The notes under the pieces: generated by a model
The model's database searches: none
What the model was told of the DNA's origin: nothing
Seen by the model: the letters and a program-made list of their open reading frames with translations, nothing else
Part shown: positions 1-7,788 of the stretch, piece after piece
How the letters are laid out: every line of letters begins with the position of its first letter
Position numbering within the stretch: position 1 is the stretch's first letter
Made by a program: the position numbers and the translations under genes
Source: Streptomyces wuyuanensis
GTDB taxonomy: Bacteria > Actinomycetota > Actinomycetes > Streptomycetales > Streptomycetaceae
DNA length: 64,000 bases
Assembly (NCBI RefSeq): GCF_900103455.1
Contig: NZ_FNHI01000027.1
Coordinates: forward strand, 1 to 64,000
Direction: 5' to 3'

Positions 1-132
1 GGAAGAGGAATAGTCTTCCCGGTTCACAGCGTCCTCGCTGTGTTTTTTCAAAGGAACCACGACCATCCGTGCGGATGGACGGGGTTATCAACATATCTGG
101 CGTTGACTTTTGGCACGCTGTTGAGTTCTCAA
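1..132 (-). ncRNA. 16S rRNA leader of an rRNA operon (partial)
   Basis: Read on the minus strand, this segment matches the remembered conserved Streptomyces pre-16S leader: a TTGAGAACTCAA box (132 down to 121, resembling the actinobacterial boxA antitermination signal), then GCGTGCCAAAAGTCAACG and GATATGTTG, then a run through AACACAGCGAGGACGCTGTG. In known operons the 16S gene follows shortly downstream, so it should lie just left of base 1 and run leftwards. The mature 16S is not in the window. The call rests on recall of the leader, not on an alignment. Confidence 0.8.
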
Positions 133-204
133 GGAACGGACGCTTCCTTCGTACTCACCCGCAGAACATTCTCTGGGGCTTTCCTCCGGGCGCTTCCCTT
201 CGGT

Positions 205-400
205 GTTTCCAGCTTAGCAGATCCGATTTCCGTTTCCGCCACCCGCTGGAGCAGGCTGCCGGTCCGTTCTTCCGCTTTCGCGTTTCCCCTTTCCGGCGGT
301 TCCGACTCTATCAGATCCTTTCGGGCCTGATTCCCAGTCAGAGGGGGTTGTCATTCCGGCCGCCGGGCCGTTCCGACGAGTGAGACTTTAGCGGAATCAA
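205..400 (-). promoter_or_regulatory. Tandem rRNA-operon promoters
   Basis: On the minus strand there are three spaced -10-like elements: TAAAGT at 390-385, TAGAGT in TGATAGAGT at 310-305, and TAAGCT in TGCTAAGCT at 216-211. The last two are each followed by purine-rich stretches (GGAA...GGAAAG) like those after Streptomyces rrn promoters. Several promoters ahead of one 16S leader is the known arrangement in Streptomyces rrn operons. The -35 elements are poor matches, so exact start sites are inferred. Confidence 0.6.
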
Positions 401-621
401 TGCCCCCGACGCTAATCGGGGCGCGTTCGTTCGAACGCGGATTCCTCATTTCGCAATAGCGCACGGAAAGCGAGGCGACAGCGTGTCGCTCGCTTGGAGT
501 GGGTCTTGCGGGATGGCTGTCCGGGGCCGACCTGGGTCGGTGCTCACGTCGGACAACCCGAAGGACTATACGGATCGGCGATTTGCGTGTCAACCTCGCT
601 CCCGCGACGTACCCTCTGGTC

Positions 622-663
622 ATGACTGCGCACGCGTGCACCCTTCAGTGGTGGGCCGCCTGA
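622..663 (+). CDS. Trp leader peptide of the trpS attenuator (13 aa)
   Basis: ATG at 622 opens a 13-codon frame encoding MTAHACTLQWWAA, ending TGA at 661-663. Two adjacent Trp codons (649-654) sit just before the stop and next to the alternative hairpins at 655-720. This is the classic layout of a ribosome-mediated transcription attenuator: scarcity of charged tRNA-Trp stalls the ribosome on the Trp pair and favours the antiterminator. The ribosome binding site is weak. A -10-like TATACG lies at 567-572. Attenuation of the indolmycin-resistant auxiliary trpRS of S. coelicolor is established knowledge; assignment here is from the sequence pattern. Confidence 0.85.
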   Translation: MTAHACTLQWWAA

Positions 664-720
664 CGGCGGCCGACAGTCACGCGCGCATCCACGGCCGCCG
701 CCTCGGCGGCCGTTCTTGTT
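655..720 (+). promoter_or_regulatory. Transcription attenuator of trpS (antiterminator/terminator)
   Basis: Three mutually exclusive pairings are visible. GGCCGCC (655-661) can pair with GGCGGCC (665-671), giving a pause hairpin. GGCGGCCG (665-672) can pair with CGGCCGCC (692-699), giving an antiterminator. ACGGCCGCCG (691-700) pairs perfectly with CGGCGGCCGT (704-713) over a 3-nt loop, and TCTTGTT (714-720) follows, giving an intrinsic terminator. The Trp-Trp codons of the leader peptide end at 654, directly before the first arm, so a stalled ribosome would mask it. A further hairpin (706-742) overlaps the terminator. Confidence 0.85.
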
Positions 721-777
721 CCTCCCTCGGGAACGCGGCCGCAGGCGGCGGCTCCGACAGGAGAGGGAGACGGACAC

Positions 778-1776
778 ATGACGCGGACCTTCAGCGGGGT
801 CAAGCCGACCGGACATCTGACGCTGGGGAACTACCTCGGGGCCGTACGGCGGTGGGCCGAGACGGACCAGCACCGGTCCGACGCACTGTTCAGCATCGTG
901 GACCTGCACGCCCTCACCGTCGAGCACGATCCGGCGCGGGTTCGCAGACTCAGCCGGCAGGCGGCGACCCTGCTGCTGGCCGCGGGACTGGACCCTGAGC
1001 TGTGCACCGTGTTCGTCCAGAGTCACGTGGACGAGCACGCCCGGCTCTCCTATGTACTCGAGTGCACGGCCACGGACGGCGAGATGCGGCGGATGATCCA
1101 GTACAGGGAGAAGGGGGCCCGGGCGCGTGCCGCGGGGGAGAGCGTCCGGCTCTCCCTGCTCACGTACCCGGTGCTGATGGCGGCGGACATCCTGGCGTAC
1201 GCGACGGACGAGGTGCCTGTCGGTGACGACCAGGCCCAGCACGTGGAGCTGACGCGTGATCTGGCGATCCGGTTCAACCAGCGGTACGGGCACGTCTTCA
1301 CCGTTCCGAAGGCCGTCCATCCCCAGGTGGCGGCGCGGGTGATGGACCTGCAGGACCCGACGTCCAAGATGGGGAAGTCCACGGACGGCGGGGCGGGCAT
1401 CGTCTACCTGCTCGACGATCCGGACGTGGTCCGGCGCAAGATCATGCGCGCCGTGACGGACAGCGGCCGGGACGTCGCCTACGACCCCGGCACCCGGCCC
1501 GGTGTGGCGAATCTGCTGGAGATCCTCGCCGCCTGTGAGAACGGGAACCCGGAAGGCCTGGCCGGTGTATACGAGTCGTACGGCGCACTCAAGAAGGACA
1601 CGGCGGAGGCGGTGGTGGAGTTGCTGAGGCCTTTGCGGAAGCGGCACGCGGAGCTGGCGGCCGATCCCGCGTACGTCGACGAGGTACTGAGGGCGGGGGC
1701 CGCGAGGGCCCGAGGACTGGCTCGTCCTCTGGTGGACCGCGCCTATCGGGCGATCGGGCTGCTTCCGCCCGGCTGA
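778..1776 (+). CDS. trpS: Tryptophanyl-tRNA synthetase (auxiliary, attenuator-controlled)
   Basis: This 332-residue protein charges tRNA-Trp with tryptophan in the cytoplasm. The class I signatures are present: a HIGH-type motif (TGHLTLGNY, residues 11-19) and KMSKS as KMGKS near residue 199. The length is normal for bacterial TrpRS. The start is the ATG at 778 behind GGAGAGGGAGA. An attenuator with a Trp-Trp leader peptide precedes it, matching the regulated, indolmycin-resistant trpRS1 of S. coelicolor rather than the housekeeping copy. That paralogue assignment is inferred from regulation and neighbourhood. The 3' end overlaps the convergent GlxA-type gene by 34 bp. Confidence 0.92.
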   Translation: MTRTFSGVKPTGHLTLGNYLGAVRRWAETDQHRSDALFSIVDLHALTVEHDPARVRRLSRQAATLLLAAGLDPELCTVFVQSHVDEHARLSYVLECTATDGEMRRMIQYREKGARARAAGESVRLSLLTYPVLMAADILAYATDEVPVGDDQAQHVELTRDLAIRFNQRYGHVFTVPKAVHPQVAARVMDLQDPTSKMGKSTDGGAGIVYLLDDPDVVRRKIMRAVTDSGRDVAYDPGTRPGVANLLEILAACENGNPEGLAGVYESYGALKKDTAEAVVELLRPLRKRHAELAADPAYVDEVLRAGAARARGLARPLVDRAYRAIGLLPPG

Positions 1777-2741
1777 CGGAAGGCGGCCCGGTAGTCGCGC
1801 GGGCTGGTGGCGAGGTGGCCGGCGAAGTGCTGGCGCATGGTCACCTCGCTGCCGAAGCCCGTGCGGCGGGCGACTTCGGGAATGGGGTGATCGGTGAGTT
1901 CCAGGAGCTTCTGAGCGGCGGCGACACGCTGGGTGATGAGCCAGTGGAGGGGGGTGGTGCCGGTGGTCGCCTGGAAGTGACGGGCGAAGGAGCGGGGCGA
2001 CATGCCCGCGCGGGTGGCGAGTGAGGCAACGGTGTGCGGCTCCGCGAGGTGGGCGAGGGCGTAGTCGCGGACGGCGGCGAGAGTGTCGGCGTCGCGATCG
2101 GCACGGGGAGTGGGGTGCTCGATGAACTGGGCCTGGGTGCCCGTGCGGAAGGGGGCGGTGACCATCGAGCGGGCGATCGCGGCGGCGGCTTCGGCACCGT
2201 GGGTGACGCGGACCAGGTGGAGACAGAGATCGATACCGGCCGCCGTGCCGGCGGAGGTCCACATGTTGTCGTCGTGGAGGAAGAGCGCGTCGGGAACGAC
2301 GGTGACCCGGGGATGGTGCTCGCGGAGGAGGTGCGTGAGGTTCCAGTGGGTGATCGCGCGGCGGCCGTCGAGCAGACCCGCCTGCGAGAGGGTGAAAGCG
2401 CCTCCGCAGAGTGCGGCGATCGGAGTGCCCCGGTCGTGGACGTGGCGGAGGGCTTCGAGGACCGGTGCGGGGGCGGGGGTGAGGTGGTCGTCGAGGCCGG
2501 GCACGACGACGAGGTCGGCGCGGCGCAGCCAGCCGAGGGTGCGATCGGGAGTGAGGCTCATACCGCCGCGCATGGGTACGGGTGTGCGGTCGGTGGCGGC
2601 GCGGCGGAGCTCGAAGGGAGGTACGCCGCGGTCGGTGCGGTCGACGCCCCAGACCTCGTTGATGACGGAGACGTCGAAGGCCCGGACACCCGGGAAGGCG
2701 AGGAGGGCGATGCGCTGAGGTGCTGCCGTCGGGGACGCCAT
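1743..2741 (-). CDS. GlxA-family transcriptional regulator (DJ-1/PfpI plus AraC HTH)
   Basis: The 332-residue protein has an N-terminal DJ-1/PfpI-like domain (about residues 5-185, with IALLAFPGVRAFDV and a nucleophile-elbow-like ALCGGAF) and a C-terminal AraC DNA-binding domain (about 220-325). Two helix-turn-helix units are visible: VASLATRAGMSPRSFARHF, and IPEVARRTGFGSEVTMRQHF. GlxA-type regulators are transcription factors with a degenerate amidase-like sensor domain; the effector is unknown. Start ATG at 2741 was preferred because upstream in-frame sequence is low-complexity. It is divergent from the isochorismatase-like gene with only 65 bp between, so it may control that gene. Confidence 0.88.
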   Translation of the reverse strand: MASPTAAPQRIALLAFPGVRAFDVSVINEVWGVDRTDRGVPPFELRRAATDRTPVPMRGGMSLTPDRTLGWLRRADLVVVPGLDDHLTPAPAPVLEALRHVHDRGTPIAALCGGAFTLSQAGLLDGRRAITHWNLTHLLREHHPRVTVVPDALFLHDDNMWTSAGTAAGIDLCLHLVRVTHGAEAAAAIARSMVTAPFRTGTQAQFIEHPTPRADRDADTLAAVRDYALAHLAEPHTVASLATRAGMSPRSFARHFQATTGTTPLHWLITQRVAAAQKLLELTDHPIPEVARRTGFGSEVTMRQHFAGHLATSPRDYRAAFRQPGGSSPIAR

Positions 2742-2806
2742 GGTGGCAGTAAACCATCGATCGCTGGCTTTTGAGCCTCTGGGGCGGGCTTCGTCCCGGG
2801 GGCAGC

Positions 2807-3403
2807 ATGGCGGGCATGGAGATCGCAGAGAATGCAGCGCTGGTCGTCGTGGATGTGCAGAAGGGATTCGAGGAGGAGGACTTCTGGGGACAGCGGAACA
2901 ACCCGGGGGCGGACGAGAACATCGCCTCACTGATCGATGCGTGGCAGGCGAGCGGCCGGCCCGTCGTGTTCGTACGGCATGACTCGTCGAAGCCGGGGTC
3001 TCCGCTGCGGTCGGGCCGGTCGGGCAACGAGTTCAAGGACTATGTGGAGCAGAGGAGGGGGAAGGGCGGCGGACCGGAGCTGCTGGTGACGAAGACCGTG
3101 AACTCGGCGTTCTACGGGACCCCCGATCTGGGTGCGTGGTTCGGGTCCCAGGGAGTGCGGCAGTTCGTGGTGGCCGGGATCCAGACCAACATGTGCGCGG
3201 AGACCACGGCTCGGATGGGCGGGAACCTGGGGTACGAGGTGCTGTTCGCGCTGGATGCGACGTACACCTTCGACCTTGCGGGACCCTTCGGCTGGAGTCT
3301 GGGGGCCGATGAGCTGGCGCGGGCCACAGCCGTGTCGCTGCACGGCGGCGGGTTCGCGACGGTGGTGGCGACGGACGATCTGGTGGCTGCCGCCGGGAAG
3401 TGA
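2807..3403 (+). CDS. Isochorismatase-family cysteine hydrolase
   Basis: The 198-residue protein carries the catalytic triad pattern of the isochorismatase/nicotinamidase fold: Asp in ALVVVDVQKGF, Lys in LVTKTVNSAF and Cys in QTNMCAETTAR. Such enzymes hydrolyse amides or vinyl ethers; the substrate here cannot be told. The chosen start (2807) follows GGGGGC by about seven bases; an ATG at 2816 (MEIAENA) is also possible. It is divergent from a GlxA-type regulator, which suggests local control by that protein (inference). Confidence 0.88.
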   Translation: MAGMEIAENAALVVVDVQKGFEEEDFWGQRNNPGADENIASLIDAWQASGRPVVFVRHDSSKPGSPLRSGRSGNEFKDYVEQRRGKGGGPELLVTKTVNSAFYGTPDLGAWFGSQGVRQFVVAGIQTNMCAETTARMGGNLGYEVLFALDATYTFDLAGPFGWSLGADELARATAVSLHGGGFATVVATDDLVAAAGK

Positions 3404-3537
3404 GCGCCGACCCGCGGCTGGGCGCGGCGGTCCACCGGTGGTTCGGGGCAGTCGAGGGCGCCGTTCCGGCCGTCAGGGGATGCCCGTCCGGCCGTAGGGG
3501 CTGCCCCGGCGGCGACCGGATGCGGGTTCGCGGCTGC

Positions 3538-3566
3538 GGCTGCGCAGCCCTTGCGGCCGCGCAGCC
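3538..3566. terminator. Hairpin between convergent genes
   Basis: Arms GGCTGCGC (3538-3545) and GCGCAGCC (3559-3566) form a perfect 8-bp GC-rich stem between the convergent isochorismatase-like and proC genes. There is no U-run, as is common in Streptomyces. Role inferred from position. Confidence 0.45.
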
Positions 3567-3583
3567 TCTGCGGTCGCCCGGCT

Positions 3584-4393
3584 TCAGCCGTTGCCTGAGG
3601 CGAGTTCGCGGCTCCGGTCGCGTGCCGCTTCCAGCGCGGCGATGAGTGCGGCACGGACACCGTGGTTCTCGAGTTCGCGGATGGCGTTGATGGTGGTGCC
3701 GGCGGGGGAGGTGACGGCTTCGCGGAGCTTGACCGGGTGCTCGCCGGAGTCGCGCAGCATCACCGCGGCACCGATGGCGGCCTGGACGATCAGGTCGTGC
3801 GCCTGCGCCCGGGGCAGACCGAGGAGGATACCGGCGTCGGTCATGGCCTCGACAAGGAAGTAGAAGTAGGCCGGGCCGGAGCCCGAGAGGGCGGTGGCGG
3901 CGTCCTGCTGGGACTCGGGGACCCGAAGGGTCTTGCCGACACCGCCGAAGATCTCCTCGGTGTGGGCCAGGTGCTCGGCGGTGGCGTGGCTGCCACCCGA
4001 GATCACGGACATGCCCTCGTCGACGAGGACGGGTGTGTTGGGCATGACACGGACAACGGGGGTGTTGGGGGCGAGCCGGCTCTCGATCGTGGCGGTGGTG
4101 ATGCCGGCGGCTGCGCTGATCACAAGGCGATCGGCCGAGACATGGGGGGCGAGCTCGTCGAGGAGCCTGTTCATGTCCTGGGGCTTGACGGCCAGGATGA
4201 GGGTGTCGGCCCGCTTGGCGGCGTCCGCGTTGGTGACGGCTTCGACGCCGTAACGGGTGCGGAGTTCCTCGGCACGGTCGGCCCGGCGGGCGGTGACCAG
4301 CAGGGCCGAGACGGGCCACCCGGCCCGGATCATGCCGCTGAGCAGGGCCTCGCCGATCTTGCCGGTGCCGAGGACTGCGACTGTCTGGGTCAT
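3584..4393 (-). CDS. proC: Pyrroline-5-carboxylate reductase
   Basis: This 269-residue NAD(P)H-dependent enzyme reduces pyrroline-5-carboxylate to proline, the last step of proline synthesis. The N-terminus has a Rossmann dinucleotide fold (VAVLGTGKIGEALLSGM, residues 5-21). The C-terminal helical domain includes the family signature around SGSGPAYFYFLVEAM and a TTINAIRELE segment. The start ATG at 4393 is preceded by GAGGTGA, a good ribosome binding site, so the upstream in-frame extension is rejected. Length is typical. Confidence 0.95.
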   Translation of the reverse strand: MTQTVAVLGTGKIGEALLSGMIRAGWPVSALLVTARRADRAEELRTRYGVEAVTNADAAKRADTLILAVKPQDMNRLLDELAPHVSADRLVISAAAGITTATIESRLAPNTPVVRVMPNTPVLVDEGMSVISGGSHATAEHLAHTEEIFGGVGKTLRVPESQQDAATALSGSGPAYFYFLVEAMTDAGILLGLPRAQAHDLIVQAAIGAAVMLRDSGEHPVKLREAVTSPAGTTINAIRELENHGVRAALIAALEAARDRSRELASGNG

Positions 4394-4529
4394 GCGGGTC
4401 ACCTCGCCGGGGTGGTGCGTGTGCACGTGGGGTCGTCCGTGTCCGTGGCCGGTCGCTCCCGGGTTCTTCCACGGACATGGACATCCTTGCACCGGGTCTG
4501 CGGTGATGTCGGCGCTGTCCGAGGTGCGG

Positions 4530-5327
4530 TCACGCGGTGCGGCGGCGGAGGGTGGCCGCGCCCAGGGAGAGGACGAGGAGGGCGCAGGCGGAGACGACGA
4601 GGACGTCGCGGAGGAAGTCGGCGGTGACGTCGGTGTGGCGGAGGACCTCGTTCATGCCGTCGACGGCGTACGACATGGGCAGCACGTTCGAGATGCCTTC
4701 GAGGACGGGCTGCATGTTGTCGCGGGCGGTGAAGAGGCCGCAGAGGAGGAGCTGGGGGAAGATCACGGCCGGCATGAACTGGACCGCCTGGAACTCGGAT
4801 GCGGCGAAGGCGGAGACGAACAGGCCGAGGGCGGTGCCGAGCAGCGCGTCCAGCAGCGCGACCAGAAGCAGCAGCCAGGCGGATCCGACGACGTCGAGGC
4901 CGAGGAACCAGACCGCGAGCCCGGTCGCGAGGGCGGACTGGACGACGGCCAGCAGACCGAAGGCCAGGGCGTAGCCGGCGATGAGGTCGGCCTTCCCGAG
5001 GGGCATGGCGAGCAGGCGTTCGAGGGTGCCGGAGGTGCGCTCGCGCAGGGTGGCGATGGAGGTGATCAGGAACATCGTGATCAGCGGGAAGATGCCGAGC
5101 AGCGAGGCGCCGATGGCGTCGAACGTCTGCGGGCTGCCGTCGAAGACGTAGCGCAGCAGGAAGAGCATCAGGCAGGGGACCAGCAGCATCAGGGCGATCG
5201 AACGAGGATCGTGTCGCAGTTGCCGCAGAACCCGGGTGGCGGTGGCCAGGATGCGGGACAGGGAGTGCGCGAGACGCGGCGCCGACACTGTGGCGGGCAC
5301 GGTCGTGGGTGTCGTGTGGGCGTTCAT
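4530..5327 (-). CDS. ABC-2 type exporter permease
   Basis: The 265-residue integral membrane protein has about six hydrophobic segments and the ABC-2 permease pattern (RDPRSIALMLLVPCLMLFLLRYVF near the N-terminus; RERTSGTLERLLAMPLGKADLIAGY in the middle). It is the membrane partner of the upstream ATPase, with which it overlaps by ATGA (5327-5324), indicating translational coupling. A GGAGAC ribosome binding site precedes the start. DrrB-like multidrug or lipid efflux is likely; the substrate is unknown. Confidence 0.88.
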   Translation of the reverse strand: MNAHTTPTTVPATVSAPRLAHSLSRILATATRVLRQLRHDPRSIALMLLVPCLMLFLLRYVFDGSPQTFDAIGASLLGIFPLITMFLITSIATLRERTSGTLERLLAMPLGKADLIAGYALAFGLLAVVQSALATGLAVWFLGLDVVGSAWLLLLVALLDALLGTALGLFVSAFAASEFQAVQFMPAVIFPQLLLCGLFTARDNMQPVLEGISNVLPMSYAVDGMNEVLRHTDVTADFLRDVLVVSACALLVLSLGAATLRRRTA

Positions 5328-6106
5328 CGGGCGGTCTCCTGGAGGGCGTTGGCCGTGTCGACGAGGTGGAGGAAGGCGTCCTCGACGGTGGCGGTGTCGT
5401 TGCGGCGGCGGAGGGCTTCGGGGGTGTCGTCGGCGAGGAGTTCGCCTTCGCGCAGCAGGAGGAGCCGGTGGCAGCGCTCGGCCTCGTCCATGACGTGCGA
5501 GGAGACCAGGATCGTGGTGCCGCGTTCGGCGGCGATGCGGTGGAAGAGGTCCCACAGGTCGCGGCGCAGGACCGGGTCGAGGCCGACGGTCGGTTCGTCG
5601 AGCACGAGCAGTTCGGGTGCGCCGAGGAGGGCCACGGCGAGGGAGACGCGGCTGCGCTGGCCGCCGGAGAGCCTTCCTGCGAGGTCCCCGGCGTGCGCGG
5701 CCAGGTCCACGTCGGCGAGGGCCTGGGAGACATGGCGCCGGCGGCGTTCTGCGGCGGCGCGGCCGGGGTCGAGGACCGCGGCGAAGTAGTCCAGGTTCTG
5801 GCGGACGGTCAGATCGTCGTAGACGGAGGGAGCCTGGGTGACGTAGCCGATGCGTGAGCGCAGCGCGGCGTGGCCGGCGGGCCGGCCGAGGACGTCGAGG
5901 GTGCCGGTGACCTTGGCCTGGGTGCCGACGACGGCACGCATGAGGGTGGACTTGCCGCAGCCTGAGGGCCCGAGGAGTCCGGTGATCTGACCCGGCGGCA
6001 CGTCGAAGTCGAGGTTGCGCAGGACGGGACGGGAACCGCGCACGACGGTGAGGGAGCGCGCATGGACGGCCGGTGCCGGAGTGCCCTCCGGCGGATTATT
6101 CATCAT
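5324..6106 (-). CDS. ABC exporter ATP-binding protein
   Basis: The 260-residue ATPase has Walker A (GPSGCGKST), Q-loop (YVTQAP), ABC signature (RLSGGQRSRVSLA), Walker B (LLVLDEPTVGLDP) and H-loop (VSSHVMDEA). It energises the ABC-2 permease encoded just downstream. Start ATG 6106 (or the next ATG, 6103) is chosen because a TTGACG/GATTAT promoter with a 17-bp spacer places transcription start at or within a base of this ATG, so the mRNA would be leaderless. A long palindrome covers the promoter and start codons. No TetR or MarR regulator gene is adjacent, which is unusual for this exporter type. Confidence 0.9.
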   Translation of the reverse strand: MMNNPPEGTPAPAVHARSLTVVRGSRPVLRNLDFDVPPGQITGLLGPSGCGKSTLMRAVVGTQAKVTGTLDVLGRPAGHAALRSRIGYVTQAPSVYDDLTVRQNLDYFAAVLDPGRAAAERRRRHVSQALADVDLAAHAGDLAGRLSGGQRSRVSLAVALLGAPELLVLDEPTVGLDPVLRRDLWDLFHRIAAERGTTILVSSHVMDEAERCHRLLLLREGELLADDTPEALRRRNDTATVEDAFLHLVDTANALQETAR

Positions 6107-6142
6107 GCGATGAATAATCCATCCGGAGGGGGTTGGCGTCAA
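6084..6142 (-). promoter_or_regulatory. Promoter and palindromic operator of the ABC exporter
   Basis: The core palindrome is GGATTATTCATC (6093-6104), spacer ATGC, GATGAATAATCC (6109-6120), a perfect 12-bp dyad. It is flanked by a second dyad, CCCTCCGG (6084-6091) and CCGGAGGG (6123-6130). On the minus strand, -35 TTGACG (6142-6137) is followed after 17 bp by -10 GATTAT (6119-6114), and the ATG lies 7 nt later. An AT-rich dyad overlapping a -10 and the start site is what a TetR/MarR-type repressor would use; the repressor itself is unidentified. Confidence 0.75.
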
Positions 6143-6972
6143 GATGCGGGACGCGCCGTCACGACATGCCCGGTGTCAGCGGGACGGCCCGGGGACGACG
6201 GGCGGCCGGCCCGAGAGGCCGGCGGCGGAGCGGACGGCCGCCTCACTGCCACGACAGGCCGGACGCCCCGTCAGAAGCCGGTCGCACGGCTCGTTGTGGA
6301 GGTGGGGGTGCACCGGACCCGTGCGTCCTGGCGGCGGAGGTTCATGCACCGGGCCGGGAAGCGGAGGTCCAGCAGCCGCGGCTCGGGCCCACGGAGCTCG
6401 GAAACGATCGACGAGGCGTTGTGCGGGCTCACAGGGTCCCGGTCGATCGACGAACCATGCGCGGCGGGCCCGGCCTCGGTGAACCTGCCGTGGCTCGTCT
6501 CCCGCGACGTACGCACGGAGTGCGCGGGCGAGCGCTGGGCCCGGCGACCCCGGGCGCGACACCGAGGAGGCGAGCGGGAGACCGGCGGCGGCAGGTTCGG
6601 TGTTCGGGGCAGTCAAGACCGCCGCCCGGCCCACTTCGTCGGCGCCGACGTCCCCGGGGGCGACGATCCGTCGGCCCTCCTCGATCCGTACGCCCCGTGA
6701 CAGCAGGCGGCCAAGGACGCGACCCCGCGCGCGTTGCGAGAGGCACGGGAAGTACCGCCCACGCGCCACTGGCCCTGGGACTCGGCGAGTTCGGCGGCGG
6801 GCCCGATGCCTTCGGCAGGCCGCGAGGACCGCGACCCAACCCGGGCTGCCCTGGAGGCCCGCGTGCGGGCAGGCCGTCCGTCGCCTTCCGAGTCCGCCGA
6901 CGAGTCGCCCATGCGCCTGACCCGCCGTCGCCCGTCTGGCGACTCCCTCACGGGAGGACCGGGAGGAGACGG
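6143..6972. other. Gene-poor stretch, 830 bp
   Basis: No reading frame here has a recognisable product. Overlapping frames on both strands are Arg/Pro/Gly-rich shadows without a motif or a convincing ribosome binding site. The block sits between the exporter promoter and an unrelated methyltransferase, where a regulator gene would be expected, so it may be decayed coding sequence. That is inference only. Confidence 0.5.
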
Positions 6973-7764
6973 TCAGGAGGAGGCGACGGTGACGGTCAGA
7001 TCAACGGCGAACGCCTCTTCCACCGCGCCGTCGGGGAAGAGTTCCAGCAGCAGGGCGCGCTCGTCGGCCAGCACGGCCGCGGCCTCTCCGGGCCCGAGCG
7101 CAGCGAAGGACGAACGGCTGCCGAGATGTGCGAGGTGGGTGTCGAGCGGGATCCGGCGCGTCCAGTGCAGCCGGCGGAACACGGGCGCGAGTGCGGGGCA
7201 CAGTCCGCGGACGATACGGGCGGCCTCGTCCGTGACCCCGTGTGCGTGGTACCCGGGGAGGCGGCGGGCCAGCCGTGCCTCCTGCTCCCGGGTCCAGGTC
7301 ACGTCGGGGTCCGGCACGTTCCACCAGAGCGCCAGTGCGCCGTGCGGGCGGGCGAGGACGCGCAGGGCCTCGGGCACCGAGCGGGCGGGATCGGTCCAGT
7401 GCCAGGACTGGGCGTATGTGACGAGGTCCGCGCTGCCACCCGCGAACGGCAGGGCGTCGCCCAGCGCCCGCACCAGTGGGACGCGGGGGAGCACGCGGCT
7501 CAGCACCCCGGCCATGGCGGGGCCGGGTTCGACGGCGACGACGCGCGCGCCGCGGTCGCGCAGCAGACGGGTGGCGATGCCGGTCCCCGCGCCCACGTCG
7601 ACGACGCGGGAGCCCTGAAGGGGTCTTCCGGTCAGTTCCTCGATCGCGTCGAGGAGGGCGGGCGGATAGCCGGGGCGGGCCGCCTCGTACTGGTCGGCGA
7701 CGGACTCGAACGGGAAGCGGTGGCCGTGGGCGTCAGGCCCCGGCCGCTGTACCGCGTGCGTCAT
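6973..7764 (-). CDS. Class I SAM-dependent methyltransferase
   Basis: The 263-residue protein has the SAM-binding motif I VVDVGAGTGIATRLL (about residues 55-69), an acidic motif II (VVAVEPGPAMAGVL), and a motif with LVTYAQSWHWTDP, the arrangement of the Methyltransf_11 / UbiE-like group. The N-terminus (FPFESVADQYEAARPGYPPALLDAI) is typical of uncharacterised actinobacterial members. The start ATG 7764 is favoured over 7776 because GGGGC lies just upstream. The acceptor substrate is unknown. It is probably not co-transcribed with the exporter genes, from which an 830-bp gap separates it. Confidence 0.85.
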   Translation of the reverse strand: MTHAVQRPGPDAHGHRFPFESVADQYEAARPGYPPALLDAIEELTGRPLQGSRVVDVGAGTGIATRLLRDRGARVVAVEPGPAMAGVLSRVLPRVPLVRALGDALPFAGGSADLVTYAQSWHWTDPARSVPEALRVLARPHGALALWWNVPDPDVTWTREQEARLARRLPGYHAHGVTDEAARIVRGLCPALAPVFRRLHWTRRIPLDTHLAHLGSRSSFAALGPGEAAAVLADERALLLELFPDGAVEEAFAVDLTVTVASS

Positions 7765-7788
7765 GCGCCCCATCATGACGCGGCGCGG

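Noticed and set aside
544..3036. Very long minus-strand frame (830 codons) spanning trpS, the GlxA gene and the isochorismatase gene
   Set aside because: Arg/Pro/Gly-rich shadow of three well-supported genes; no domain of its own. High GC keeps antisense frames open.
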